A stretch of 15,000 nucleotides of DNA from Theodoxus fluviatilis (Eukaryota; Mollusca; Gastropoda; Cycloneritida; Neritidae): assembly GCA_034096865.1 (NCBI GenBank), contig JAWQFJ010025578.1, positions 20,001 through 35,000 of the forward strand, written 5' to 3'. Shown here piece after piece: positions 1-7,769 of this stretch. Each line of letters begins with the position of its first letter. Within the stretch, counting starts at the first letter, position 1. The notes under the pieces were generated by a model. It searched no databases. It saw only the letters and a program-made list of their open reading frames with translations, and was not told where the DNA came from. Both the position numbers and the translations under genes were made by a program.

Positions 1-540
1 AGACGTGCTGGCTTGACCCTGCGTGCACCCAGACGTGCTGGCTTGACCCTGCGTGCAGCCAGGCGTGCTGGCTTGACCCTGCGTGCACCCAGACGTGCTG
101 GCTTGACCCTGCGTGCAGCCAGACGTGCTGGCTTGACCCTGCGTGCACCCAGACGTGCTGGCTTGACCCTGCGTGCAGCCAGACGTGCTGCCTTGACCCT
201 GCGTGCACCCAGACGTGCTGCCTTGACCCTGCGTGCAGCCAGACGTGCTGGCTTGACCCTGCGTGCACCCAGACGTGCTGCCTTGACCCTGCGTGCCCCC
301 AGACGTGCTGGCTTGACCCTGCGTGCAGCCAGACGTGCTGGCTTGACCCTGCGTGCAGCCAGACGTGCTGGCTTGACCCTGCGTGCACCCAGACGTGCTG
401 GCTTGACCCTGCGTGCACCCAGACGTGCTGGCTTGACCCTGCGTGCAGCCAGGCGTGCTGGCTTGACCCTGCGTGCACCCAGACGTGCTGCCTTGACCCT
501 GCGTGCACCCAGACGTTCTGGCTTGACCCTGCAGGCAAGC
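1..540. repeat. 30-bp minisatellite, 18 units (runs off left edge)
   Basis: The unit is exactly 30 bp, beginning AGACGTGCTGGCTTGACCCT, and repeats 18 times without an indel. The last unit (511-540) is diverged. The first nine units alternate strictly between ...GCACCC and ...GCAGCC ends, which makes a 60-bp higher-order unit; order is lost after unit 9. A second variable site (GGCTTG/GCCTTG) marks units 7, 8, 10 and 17. Because 30 is a multiple of three and the unit has no stop, an Arg/Leu-rich frame stays open, but it has no ATG and I do not regard it as coding. The array probably begins outside the window. Confidence 0.97.
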
Positions 541-549
541 TCCGGAAGT

Positions 550-609
550 CTGGTACTGCTCCTGGTGCTGCTCCTGGTGCTGCTCCTGGTACTGCTCCTG
601 GTACTGCTC
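550..609. repeat. 12-bp short tandem repeat, 5 units
   Basis: Five units of CTGGTACTGCTC or CTGGTGCTGCTC lie 10 bp after the 30-bp array. The third codon-like position varies A/G. It is unrelated in sequence to the neighbouring array. Confidence 0.93.
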
Positions 610-890
610 CTATTTTAAGAACACAGCTCCTGTACAGTCCAAGCACTGGCCGCGGCCTGCTTGTTTCCAGTGAAAACGCCGCCGTCTGAAATGATCGCCA
701 TTCTGTGCAGTCTGCTTTCAAATCAAATTTGTTCTGGAAGCACTTTTGACCTTCCAGAGTAGCTTTGAAGTACAACTGTATTTGAAGACACCCAACACAC
801 AGGGTTAAAAAAGTTTTTTTTTCACGGATAGCAAGTTTCATCCGTTAGAGGGCACTTTGAACGCTCATCCAACTCTGCCAAGGAGCAGGG
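610..890. other. Unique spacer between the 12-bp and 44-bp repeats
   Basis: This moderately AT-rich single-copy DNA contains a T run near 815-823. I see no supported gene. A CTCF-like sequence inside it is listed separately. Confidence 0.7.
842..855 (+). promoter_or_regulatory. Candidate CTCF-like site
   Basis: The 14-mer CCGTTAGAGGGCAC fits the vertebrate CTCF core (CCASYAGRKGGCRC type) except at positions 3 and 4, and keeps the key AGAGGGCAC half. This is a single motif match by eye, and chance occurrence is quite possible. Confidence 0.25.
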
Positions 891-1286
891 CAGTGGTCTG
901 GAGTTACCTCACCCTGAGCAGCCTGGGGCTGGCACAGTGGGCTGGAGTTACCTCACCCTGAGCAGCCCGGGGCTGGCACAGTGGTCTGGAGTTACCTCAC
1001 CCTGAGCAGCCCGGGGCTGGCACAGTGGTCTGGAGTTACCTCACCCTGGGCAGCCTGGGGCTGGCACAGTGGTCTGGAGTTACCTCACCCTGGGCAGCCT
1101 GAGGCTGGCACAGTGGGTTGGAGTTACCTCACCCTGGGCAGCCTGGGGCTGGCACAGTGGGCTGGAGTTACCTCACCCTGAGCAGCCTGGGGCTGGCACA
1201 GTGGGCTGGAGTTACCTCACCCTGAGCAGCCTGGGGCTGGCACAGTGGGCTGGAGTTACCTCACCCTGGGCAGCCCGGGGCTGGCA
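891..1286. repeat. 44-bp minisatellite, 9 units
   Basis: CAGTGG recurs at 891, 935, 979, 1023, 1067, 1111, 1155, 1199 and 1243, always 44 bp apart with no indel. Each unit carries GAGTTACCTCACCCTG followed by GCAGCC and GGGGCTGGCA. Variation is mostly base substitution (TGGTCTGG/TGGGCTGG, CTGAGCAG/CTGGGCAG, CCTGGGG/CCCGGGG). Because 44 is not a multiple of three, any frame through it shifts from unit to unit, so the short open frames here are not genes. Confidence 0.97.
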
Positions 1287-1813
1287 CAACGCTGCCTGCA
1301 CGCTCTCTGACGCCGCTGTCCCTGGCGGTGTGGACATCGGCGGAGGAGAAGTCGGGAAGACGGACAAGGTGTGGAGATCAAAGGACGGGAAAGTGGAGAT
1401 CAAAGGACGGGCAAAAACGAAACGCTCGTGTTTAATTAAAGGACACGAGTCTCAGAGAAAGAGATGAGTCTGGAGAGGGCGTGTCCCGGGAGCGCGGTGG
1501 AAGCGCGATAAATAATGCACTCTTCCACGCTTTCGCTCAGGAACCTTCTACATTCTGGACTTTTGTTGAGCACACCACTTCATTGTTGATGCAGTCAGGG
1601 TCTCCAAAACAAGAAGGGTTTTGCACTGAACACCCTCTTCTTGCGCTCCCTGTGCGGAGTCTGCCAATGAATAAGAAAGATAAACGAGCGTGTGGAGTTT
1701 TAGAGAAAAGCCAATGTTCACGGACGTCCTGGGCCAGGACAATCACGGCATGTATGATGCAGGAACACCCAGGCCTGGGGACCAGGCAGGCCCTGCCCAA
1801 ACCCACGCCTCTG

Positions 1814-1816
<3 letters not shown>
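1287..1816. other. Unique spacer with a 22-bp local duplication
   Basis: I see no recognisable gene. The only structure is a short direct repeat: GTGGAGATCAAAGGACGGG at 1371-1389 and again at 1393-1411, offset by 22 bp, perhaps an incipient tandem repeat. Open frames in this stretch owe their length to the adjacent (AC)n tract and lack family-like content. Confidence 0.65.

Positions 1817-1900
<84 letters not shown>
1817..1900. repeat. (AC)42 microsatellite
   Basis: This is an uninterrupted AC dinucleotide run of 84 bp. Pure tracts of this length are common in vertebrate genomes and usually length-polymorphic. Confidence 0.99.
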
Positions 1901-1901
<1 letters not shown>

Positions 1902-2603
1902 GGAGTGGACGCCCGGACATGCGCAGTCCATGCAGTATAGACAGCGCCGCCAAGTGGATTACCTCAGAGCAGGGGAAATCACTCACCCCTGTCAGTGGCG
2001 GCGTGGGGCTTTGTAAGGGAGACAACCGGAGCAAATGCCAGAGCAGTCTTGCCACCAGGCGCCGCGGGCGGCGCAATTAGGCAGATGCGAGTGGAATGCC
2101 AACCACTGCCTGGCCTCCAGGAAGAAGGGAAGAGAGGGGGGGGGGGGGGGGGTTGGGGGGCGGAGGAGGAGACAGAGGACCCTGTGCGCAGACCCTGTCC
2201 TTCTTACAGCCGGTTCTCTCCCCCTTCCACACCAACTCCTCAGTTTAATTCTGTCACATTCCTCCTTTGTCTTACCTGGTCTTCAACACCTTAGTTGCGA
2301 TCCCTTTTTCTCCCCTACCCCACCCCCTCCTTATCCCTCACCCGCCCTCTGCCTGGATCGCCACGGCCCCAGAGTCAGGTTGAGATAGATGTGCGGTGAC
2401 GCTGTTCACCCTGCGTCGTGCTGAGAAGCCGATGGTCCGTGTTTGCATTCTCGCCAGAAGCCAAAACTTGGTGCCTTGAGGCTGGAGGAGTGAGAGGGCC
2501 GTCACGTGCCCTGCAGGGCCAGGGGGACGCCAGAAATGAGCTTGCCCTAGCGAGAACGCTCCACCCATGTCCCCACCTTGCAGCTCTGGCCACTGACCTA
2601 GGG
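1901..2603. other. Unique, mostly GC-rich spacer
   Basis: This is single-copy sequence with a G-tract at 2136-2160 (listed separately) and a pyrimidine-rich stretch around 2210-2350. A CACGTG hexamer lies near 2505. I see no supported gene. Confidence 0.6.
2136..2160 (+). repeat. Poly-G tract
   Basis: Seventeen consecutive G (2136-2152), then TT, then six G. A tract like this can form intra- or intermolecular G-quadruplex and is prone to length error in replication and sequencing. Confidence 0.95.
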
Positions 2604-3119
2604 ACGGCCACTAGGTGTGACAGCCACGAGCTATGACAGCAACGAGCTGTGACGTAGTGACAGCCACGAACTGTGACGTAGAGGCAGCTACGAGCTGTGA
2701 CGTAGAAACAGCTACGAGCTGTGACTTAGTGACATCCACGAGCTGTGACGTAGAGGCAGCTACGAGCTGTAACGTAGTGACAGCCACGAGCTGTGACGCA
2801 GTAACAGCCACGAGCTGTGAGACAGTAACAACCACGAGCTGTGACGTAGGGAGGGCATCGAGCTGTGACGTAGTGACAGCCATGAGATGTGACGTAGGGA
2901 CAGCCCCAAGCTGTGGCGTAGGAACGGCATCGAGCTGTGACGTAGAGACAGCCCCGAGCTGTGACGTAGGGACAGCCCCGAGCTGTGACGTAGGGACAGC
3001 CCCTAGCTGTGACGTAGAGACAGCCCCGAGCTGTGACGTAGGGATAGCAACGAGCTGTGACATAGAGACAGCCCCGAGCTGTGACGTAGGGATAGCAACG
3101 AGCTGTGGTGTAGGGACGG
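2604..3119. repeat. 24-bp minisatellite carrying TGACGTAG
   Basis: GAGCTGTGAC or a variant recurs every 24 bp from 2644 to 3100 (20 full units), preceded by two shortened 16-bp units starting at 2612 and 2628. Thirteen of the 20 full units contain intact TGACGTAG; the others have single substitutions in it (for example TGACTT, TGACGC, TGACAT). The second half of the unit is variable: AGCCAC and AGCTAC prevail on the left, AGCCCC and AGCAAC on the right. Because 24 is a multiple of three and stop codons are absent, long frames exist on both strands, which is a property of the array and not evidence of protein. Confidence 0.96.
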
Positions 3120-3177
3120 TCATGGTGACCCACCCACAACACGACGACGGTGAACTACAGGGAGAGTGGCCACGAGG

Positions 3178-3342
3178 GTGTCGTTTAAGAGAGACGCCAC
3201 ACAGCAGTGGGTGTCCTGTAAGAGGGACGCCACACAGCAGTGGGTGTCCTGTAAGAGGGACGCCACACAGCAGTGGGTGTCCTGTAAGAGGGACGCCGCA
3301 CAGCAGTGGGTGTCCTGTAAGAGGGACGCCACACAGCAGCGG
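3178..3342. repeat. 33-bp minisatellite, 5 units
   Basis: Units start at 3178, 3211, 3244, 3277 and 3310, each exactly 33 bp. They contain GTGTCCTGTAAGAGGGACGC and CACACAGCAGTGG. The first unit is the most diverged (GTGTCGTTTAAGAGAGACGC). The array lies about 60 bp after the 24-bp array but shares no unit with it. Confidence 0.96.
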
Positions 3343-3777
3343 GTCCAAATACGGCCAAGGCCTCAGCACGCCACATTGGTTGCTTGTCAGCACCAGTCCT
3401 GCACTCACGTCTGCTGCCCTTTCTTAGGAAAAAAAGTAATTGACACAAAAGCAGAAAATACATTTTTAACATCTTACATAATCGACGATGAAATGTGCAA
3501 AAGTAAGCAGTATAAATTACTGTGTGCAGGTCTTCAACAAAAAGTATTCTAGAGTGTCATGGGATAGGCAGACATGCGTTGGTTTTACTCCGAACTCAGG
3601 AAGGAAAATGTATGACCGTCCCTGATTCCTCCTCGGATGATAAAGGTGCAGACAAGCAATAAAGGAAAGAAAGTTAAACGCGCAAAATTGAGGCTACTGT
3701 ATGTAGAGGTAGAATGTACAGCAACATCTGCTCTGTACATGCAACACGAACTTTTTCAGTCTTTGATGGAGAAGTGG
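3343..3777. other. AT-rich unique DNA with a possible exon-like segment
   Basis: Base composition changes sharply here from CpG-rich repeats to AT-rich single-copy DNA. Within it, 3410-3427 is a pyrimidine-rich stretch ending TTTCTTAG, followed by a 75-bp open segment (3428-3502) that ends at GTAAGC. That is exon-like geometry, with both splice junctions in the same phase. The encoded residues (IDTKAENTFLTSYIIDDEM and neighbours) are not repetitive, but I do not recognise a family. Beyond this I see no gene. Confidence 0.3.
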
Positions 3778-3932
3778 TGGACCGTTTTGCAAAGGGAATT
3801 ATAGAACGTAGTTCGTTTTGCAAATGGAACTATAGAAGGTACTTGGTTTTGCAAAGGGAATTGTAGAGGGTATTCTATTTTGCAAAGAGAATCATAGAGG
3901 GTAGTCCGTTTCGCTAAGGCAATTATAGAAAT
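3778..3932. repeat. Degenerate 31-bp tandem repeat, about 5 units
   Basis: A GTTTTGCAAAGGGAAT-like core recurs at 3784, 3815, 3846, 3877 and 3908, each 31 bp apart, followed by TATAGA(A/G)GGTA-like sequence. Units differ at many positions, so this is the oldest-looking array in the window. Unit length has nevertheless stayed fixed. Confidence 0.9.
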
Positions 3933-4304
3933 ATTTGATATGCTACTAGTAGATTTAACTGGACCTCACAGGACACTGAGCTGTATGATATTCTACGTTT
4001 GTGGTCACGTGAGCGAAACACGCAGTTCCGGTTACACTTTGACAAGTCTCGTTTGTGAATTTTGACAATGAGGATAACAAAAAATCACATCTTTTGCTTG
4101 TTGATTATCGTGTTTAGAGTAAACAATGTCCACAAATATCTCCATATTCACACACACAATCTGAATATGTCACTAGCATTGATTTTTGATCGCGTGTTTG
4201 GGATATCCGAGAACGCAGAGAAGACACAGAAGAGGAGAGACACCGAGAAACGCTCTGCTGTGCAGAACTGGGCCTCTGCAATCCACTGCCAGATGCACTG
4301 CGTC
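3933..4304. other. AT-rich unique spacer
   Basis: This is single-copy AT-rich DNA with one TCACGTGA octamer near 4005. A short open frame from an ATG at 4068 runs into the next array and resembles nothing I recognise. I see no gene. Confidence 0.6.
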
Positions 4305-5335
4305 AGGAGGCAGAACTGAGGGCTTCTAGAGGAGGTAGAACTGAGGGCTTCCAGAGGAGGCAGAACTGAGGGCGTCCAGAAGAGACAGAACTGAGGGCGT
4401 CCAGAGGAGGCAGAACTGAGGGCGTCCAGAGGAGGCAGAACTGAGGGCTTCCAGAGGAGGCAGAACTGAGGGCTTCCAGAGGAGGCAGAACTGAGGGCTT
4501 CCAGAGGAGGCAGAACTGAGAGCGTCCAGAGGAGGCAGAACTGAGGGCGTCCAGAGGAGGCAGAACTGAGGGCTTCCAGAGGAGGCAGAACTGAGGGCTT
4601 CCAGAGGAGGCAGAACTGAGGGCTTCCAGAGGAGGCAGAACTGAGGGCTTCCAGAGGAGGCAGAACTGAGGGCTTCCAGAGGAGGCAGAACTGAGGGCTT
4701 CCAGAGGAGGCAGAACTGAGGGCTTCCAGAGGAGGCAGAACTGAGGGCTTCCAGAGGAGGCAGAACTGAGGGCTTCCAGAGGAGGCAGAACTGAGGGCTT
4801 CCAGAAGAGACAGAACTGAGGGCTTCCAGAGGAGGTAGAACTGAGGGCTTCCAGAGGAGGCAGAACTGAGGGCTTCCAGAGGAGGCAGAACTGAGGGCTT
4901 CCAGAGGAGGCAGAACTGAGGGCTTCCAGAGGAGGCAGAACTGAGGGCTTCCAGAGGAGGCAGAACTGAGGGCTTCCAGAGGAGGCAGAACTGAGGGCTT
5001 CCAGAGGAGGCAGCACTGAGGGCGTCCAGAGGAGGCAGCACTGAGGGCTTCCAGAGGAGGCAGAACTGAGGGCGTCCAGAGGAGGCAGAACTGAGGGCGT
5101 CCAGAGGAGGCAGAACTGAGAGCGTCCAGAGGAGGTAGAACTGAGGGCCTCCAGAGGAGGCAGAACTGAGGGCCTCCAGAGGAGGCAGAACTGAGGGCTT
5201 CCAGAGGAGGCAGAACTGAGGGCTTCCAGAGGAGGCAGAACTGAGGGCTTCCAGAGGAGGCAGAACTGAGGGCTTCCAGAGGAGGCAGAACTGAGGGCTT
5301 CCAGAGGAGGCAGAACTGAGGGCTTCCAGAGGAGG
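4305..5335. repeat. 25-bp minisatellite, 41 units, indel-free
   Basis: CTGAGGGCTTCCAGAGGAGG recurs every 25 bp from 4316 to 5316, giving 41 units and no indel over about 1 kb. Units 4566-4991 (18 in a row) all have the GGCTTCC form. GCGTCC (CpG-bearing) units lie only in two clusters, 4366-4541 and 5016-5116. Rare variants recur at separated positions: AGAAGAGAC at 4366 and 4791, GGTAGAA at 4316, 4816 and 5116. All three minus-strand frames are open through the array, giving a fake 25-residue protein repeat. Confidence 0.97.
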
Positions 5336-5610
5336 CCTCAAGACCTGTCTTTTCCGCCAAGTGGGTCTCGGCTACTGGGGGCCCCGAGTTCGCCGCTGTT
5401 GGTCACACCCCGGTGCCACGTTTAGTCCTGGAGATTCGTTTGCGCATGCGCCACTGAGCAACCTGATGGTTGGGGGACGCGCGATACAAGTGCAGTACGC
5501 GTACACAAGTAAGCGAGCCCAAGGAGGGCGGGGCCATGGGGACTGGAGGAGAGGACACAGTCATTCCTATCCACGCGTTACACGCTAACCACAAAGACGT
5601 GGGGAGTTGG
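5336..5610. other. Unique spacer, CpG-containing
   Basis: This is single-copy sequence between the 25-bp array and the YY1-motif array. It includes TTTGCGCATGCGCCACT near 5440, which holds the palindrome GCGCATGCGC. That sequence resembles an NRF1 site (GCGCATGCGC is the classic NRF1 consensus), so a promoter-like role for this flank is possible. I see no gene. Confidence 0.5.
5439..5453 (+). promoter_or_regulatory. Candidate NRF1 site
   Basis: The sequence TTTGCGCATGCGCCACT contains the perfect palindrome GCGCATGCGC, which is the textbook NRF1 binding consensus typical of CpG-island promoters of vertebrate housekeeping genes. It lies about 160 bp upstream of the YY1-motif array. A full 10-bp match to this consensus is uncommon by chance, but it is a motif match only. 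Confidence 0.5.
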
Positions 5611-5850
5611 AGGGCAGAGCCCCGCCATATTGCCTTGCTTGGAAGGCAGAGCCGCCATATTGCCTTGCTTGGAAGGCAGAGCCGCCATATTGCCTTGCTT
5701 GGAAGGCAGAGCCACCATATTGCCTTGCTTGGAAGGCAGAGCCGCCATATTGCCTTGCTTGGAAGGCAGAGCCGCCATATTGCCTTGCTTGGAAGGCAGA
5801 GCCGCCATATTGCCTTGCTTGGAAGGCAGAGCCGCCATATTGCCTTGCGT
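5611..5850. repeat. 30-bp minisatellite, 8 units, each with a YY1-type site
   Basis: Eight units of exactly 30 bp start at 5611, 5641, 5671, 5701, 5731, 5761, 5791 and 5821. Each carries GGCAGAGCCGCCATATTGCC or a close variant. Six units have GCCGCCATATTG, unit 1 has CCCGCCATATTG and unit 4 has GCCACCATATTG. The reverse complement CAATATGGCGGC fits the high-affinity vertebrate YY1 consensus (AANATGGCGGC). Units are almost identical, so the array is young or homogenised. Thirty bp is close to three helical turns, which would place all sites on about the same face of the DNA. Frames through the array are open because 30 is a multiple of three and are not taken as coding. Confidence 0.97.
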
Positions 5851-6174
5851 GGGGTCTGGCAGAACGGAGCGCGGGGACAAAGAGGAAATCGCAATGCAGA
5901 CGGAAAAGATGGTATCAGTCAATTACTGCTCATCACTGAGAAACAGGGAGCTGTTGGTTCATTTACTGCAGACACTGGGGTCTTTGATTGGAGGAAAGGT
6001 CTCAGGAAATCCTCGTTCCCATCGGTCCTCCTGACCTTGCGTATTGCAATCACTCTAGGACGCACTGGAGAAGGGCAAGTCTGAATTACGCAAGGAAAGA
6101 AAGAAAATAAAACCAAAAAAAGAAAGAAGAGGAAATTTCAATTCCACTGACCACGCAGTACTTGGGCAATAACT
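5851..6174. other. Unique spacer after the YY1 array
   Basis: Single-copy DNA ending in a purine-rich tract (about 6088-6135). A 46-codon frame from the ATG at 5894 to the stop at 6032-6034 has non-repetitive composition, but there is no family match and no splice evidence, so I do not call a gene. Confidence 0.5.
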
Positions 6175-6205
6175 GGCGTGCGGAAATCAGGGGGAGAGGG
6201 CGCGG

Positions 6206-6218
6206 AGCACGAGGTGGC
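6206..6218 (+). promoter_or_regulatory. Candidate CTCF-like site
   Basis: GCACGAGGTGGCG matches the CTCF core pattern (CCACYAGRKGGCR) with two mismatches, at positions 1 and 5. It lies about 30 bp before a YY1-type site and about 360 bp after the YY1 array. Weak on its own. Confidence 0.2.
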
Positions 6219-6233
6219 GATACAATCCGTTAT

Positions 6234-6244
6234 GAAATGGCGGC
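6234..6244 (+). promoter_or_regulatory. YY1-type site overlapping an ATG
   Basis: GAAATGGCGGC matches the strong half ATGGCGGC of the YY1 consensus, on the plus strand. YY1 sites in which ATGGCGGC overlaps the start codon are a known class in vertebrate promoters. Here the embedded ATG is at 6237. Confidence 0.4.
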
Positions 6245-6650
6245 AATCGAGAAAAAGAGTTCCCTCCCCTCTCCTCTGGGACAGCCTTCCTCTCGAACGA
6301 GCCGCGCCAGCTTGATCCCCGAAACCTCGCCTCCAATTGCCTCGCTGTGCCCAGAATCAAAGGGGGGCAACTCGTGCGAAGATGGCAGGCAACTCTTGTT
6401 GGAAAAAGGGGAACAGCTCCCCAGGGCCTGCGCCCCTGGGCGGAGTGCTCCGGGCCTGGGATTCATCCCCCGCCACTGGGCCCCGCTAACCCCTAATTGT
6501 GAGGAATAGCGGTGGCGGCGCAGGGGCCGTGCGCGGGCTTCCCAATCACAGAGGAAGGGCGCTCTCGGGGTGGCGGGCTGCTGTGCGGGGACTCGAGGAG
6601 GCACAAGGAAAAAGATCGCCATTCTTCTCTCCGTGCCTGGCGAGGCGGTA

Positions 6651-6915
6651 CATCACTGCATGGTGGGACTGTCTCGCTTTGTTCCTCTGTCTGGCCAGCC
6701 CCGGGGCACAGAGTGCTACCCTTCCCCAGGCAGCACGCACATGCACGCACATACACACCTTGCATCTGACGTGGCGAGAGATCAGAGGCGTGTTGTATGG
6801 AGCCCTCCTTTTGTACGACAACGTCCCCACGACGCCCTGACTCCTTGTGTGTCCCCGTACCGTCCCGACACGCTCCTCTTATGTCTTCTCACCTTTCACC
6901 TTTGCTTCCCCCAAA
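6651..6915. other. Unique spacer before the 41-bp array
   Basis: This includes a short imperfect CA/CG-rich stretch (about 6730-6757). The segment 6877-6915 looks like diverged sequence of the following array: it shares TTATGTCT and a CACCTTTCACCTT stretch with the array's far flank at 7619-7652. Confidence 0.55.
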
Positions 6916-7608
6916 ACCTCCTCTGTCTTCTGATGTTCCATCTTTCGTTCCGTCTCACCTCCTCTGACTTCTGATGTTCCATCTTTCGTTCCGTCTCACC
7001 TCCTCTGACTTCTGATGTTCCATCTTTGGTTCCGTCTCACCTCCTCTGACTTCTGATGTTCTATCTTTGGTTATGTCTCACCTCCTCTGTCTTCTGATGT
7101 TCTATCTTTGGTTCCGTCTCACCTCCTCTGTCTTCTGATGTTCTATCTTTGGTTCCGTCTCACCTCCTCTGTCTTCTGATGTTCCATCTTTGGTTATGTC
7201 TCACCTCCTCTGTCTTCTGATGTTCTATCTTTGGTTCCGTCTCACCTCCTCTGTCTTCTGATGTTCTATCTTTGGTTCCGTCTCACCTCCTCTGTCTTCT
7301 GATGTTCTATCTTTGGTTCCGTCTCACCTCCTCTGTCTTCTGATGTTCTATCTTTGGTTCCGTCTCACCTCCTCTGTCTTCTGATGTTCTATCTTTGGTT
7401 CCGTCTCACCTCCTCTGTCTTCTGATGTTCCATCTTTGGTTCCGTCTCACCTCCTCTGTCTTCTGATGTTCTATCTTTGGTTATGTCTCACCTCCTCTGT
7501 CTTCTGATGTTCCATCTTTGGTTATGTCTCACCTCCTCTGACTTCTGATGTTCTATCTTTGGTTCCGTCTCACCTCCTCTGTCTTCTGATGTTCCATCGT
7601 TGGTTACC
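6916..7608. repeat. 41-bp minisatellite, 17 units
   Basis: ACCTCCTCTG recurs every 41 bp from 6916 to 7572, for 17 units with no indel. The unit continues with TTCTGATGTTCTATCTTTGG and ends TTCCGTCTC or TTATGTCTC. Variants include TGTCTT/TGACTT, GTTCTATC/GTTCCATC and TTTGGT/TTTCGT; the TTTCGT form is limited to the first two units. One strand is strongly pyrimidine-rich. Both flanks carry more diverged related sequence, so the array probably expanded inside an older, longer one. Confidence 0.97.
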
Positions 7609-7769
7609 CCACCCCTCTCCTTATGCCTCTGACCTTTCACCTTAGTTTCAGTTAACCTTATCTGTCACACGTTTACGTTGGGCAAGCAGACGAAACGCTG
7701 GTCAATTCACGTTGACCCTCAGCACGCCAAAAGAGGCCACACTGCACAAAACCTTAGTTCCTGTGTCTC

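Larger units (their letters stand above)
6175..6650 (+). promoter_or_regulatory. CpG-island-like region, candidate promoter
   Basis: By hand I count about 38 CpG dinucleotides in roughly 480 bp, in GC-rich sequence, so the observed/expected ratio is near that of a classical CpG island. It holds a YY1-type site over an ATG (6235-6244), a CTCF-like sequence (6206-6218), GC-rich elements and a CCCAATCAC near 6541 that contains a CCAAT pentamer. A 90-codon frame opens at the ATG at 6237 (G at -3 and G at +4) and ends at 6509; it matches no family I know, and could be a first exon or chance. Elevated CpG elsewhere in the window weakens the island argument. Confidence 0.4.

Noticed and set aside
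13..618. 201-codon Arg/Leu-rich open frame through the 30-bp array
   Set aside because: It has no ATG; the frame is open only because the unit is 30 bp and lacks stops.
2611..3427. Frames of about 265 codons on both strands of the 24-bp array
   Set aside because: Simultaneous open frames on opposite strands of a 24-bp repeat are expected from its unit length; there is no non-repeat domain.
4148..5360. Minus-strand frames of up to 397 codons with a 25-residue repeat
   Set aside because: All three minus frames are open because the 25-bp unit lacks stops, so no single frame is favoured, and there is no recognisable domain outside the array.
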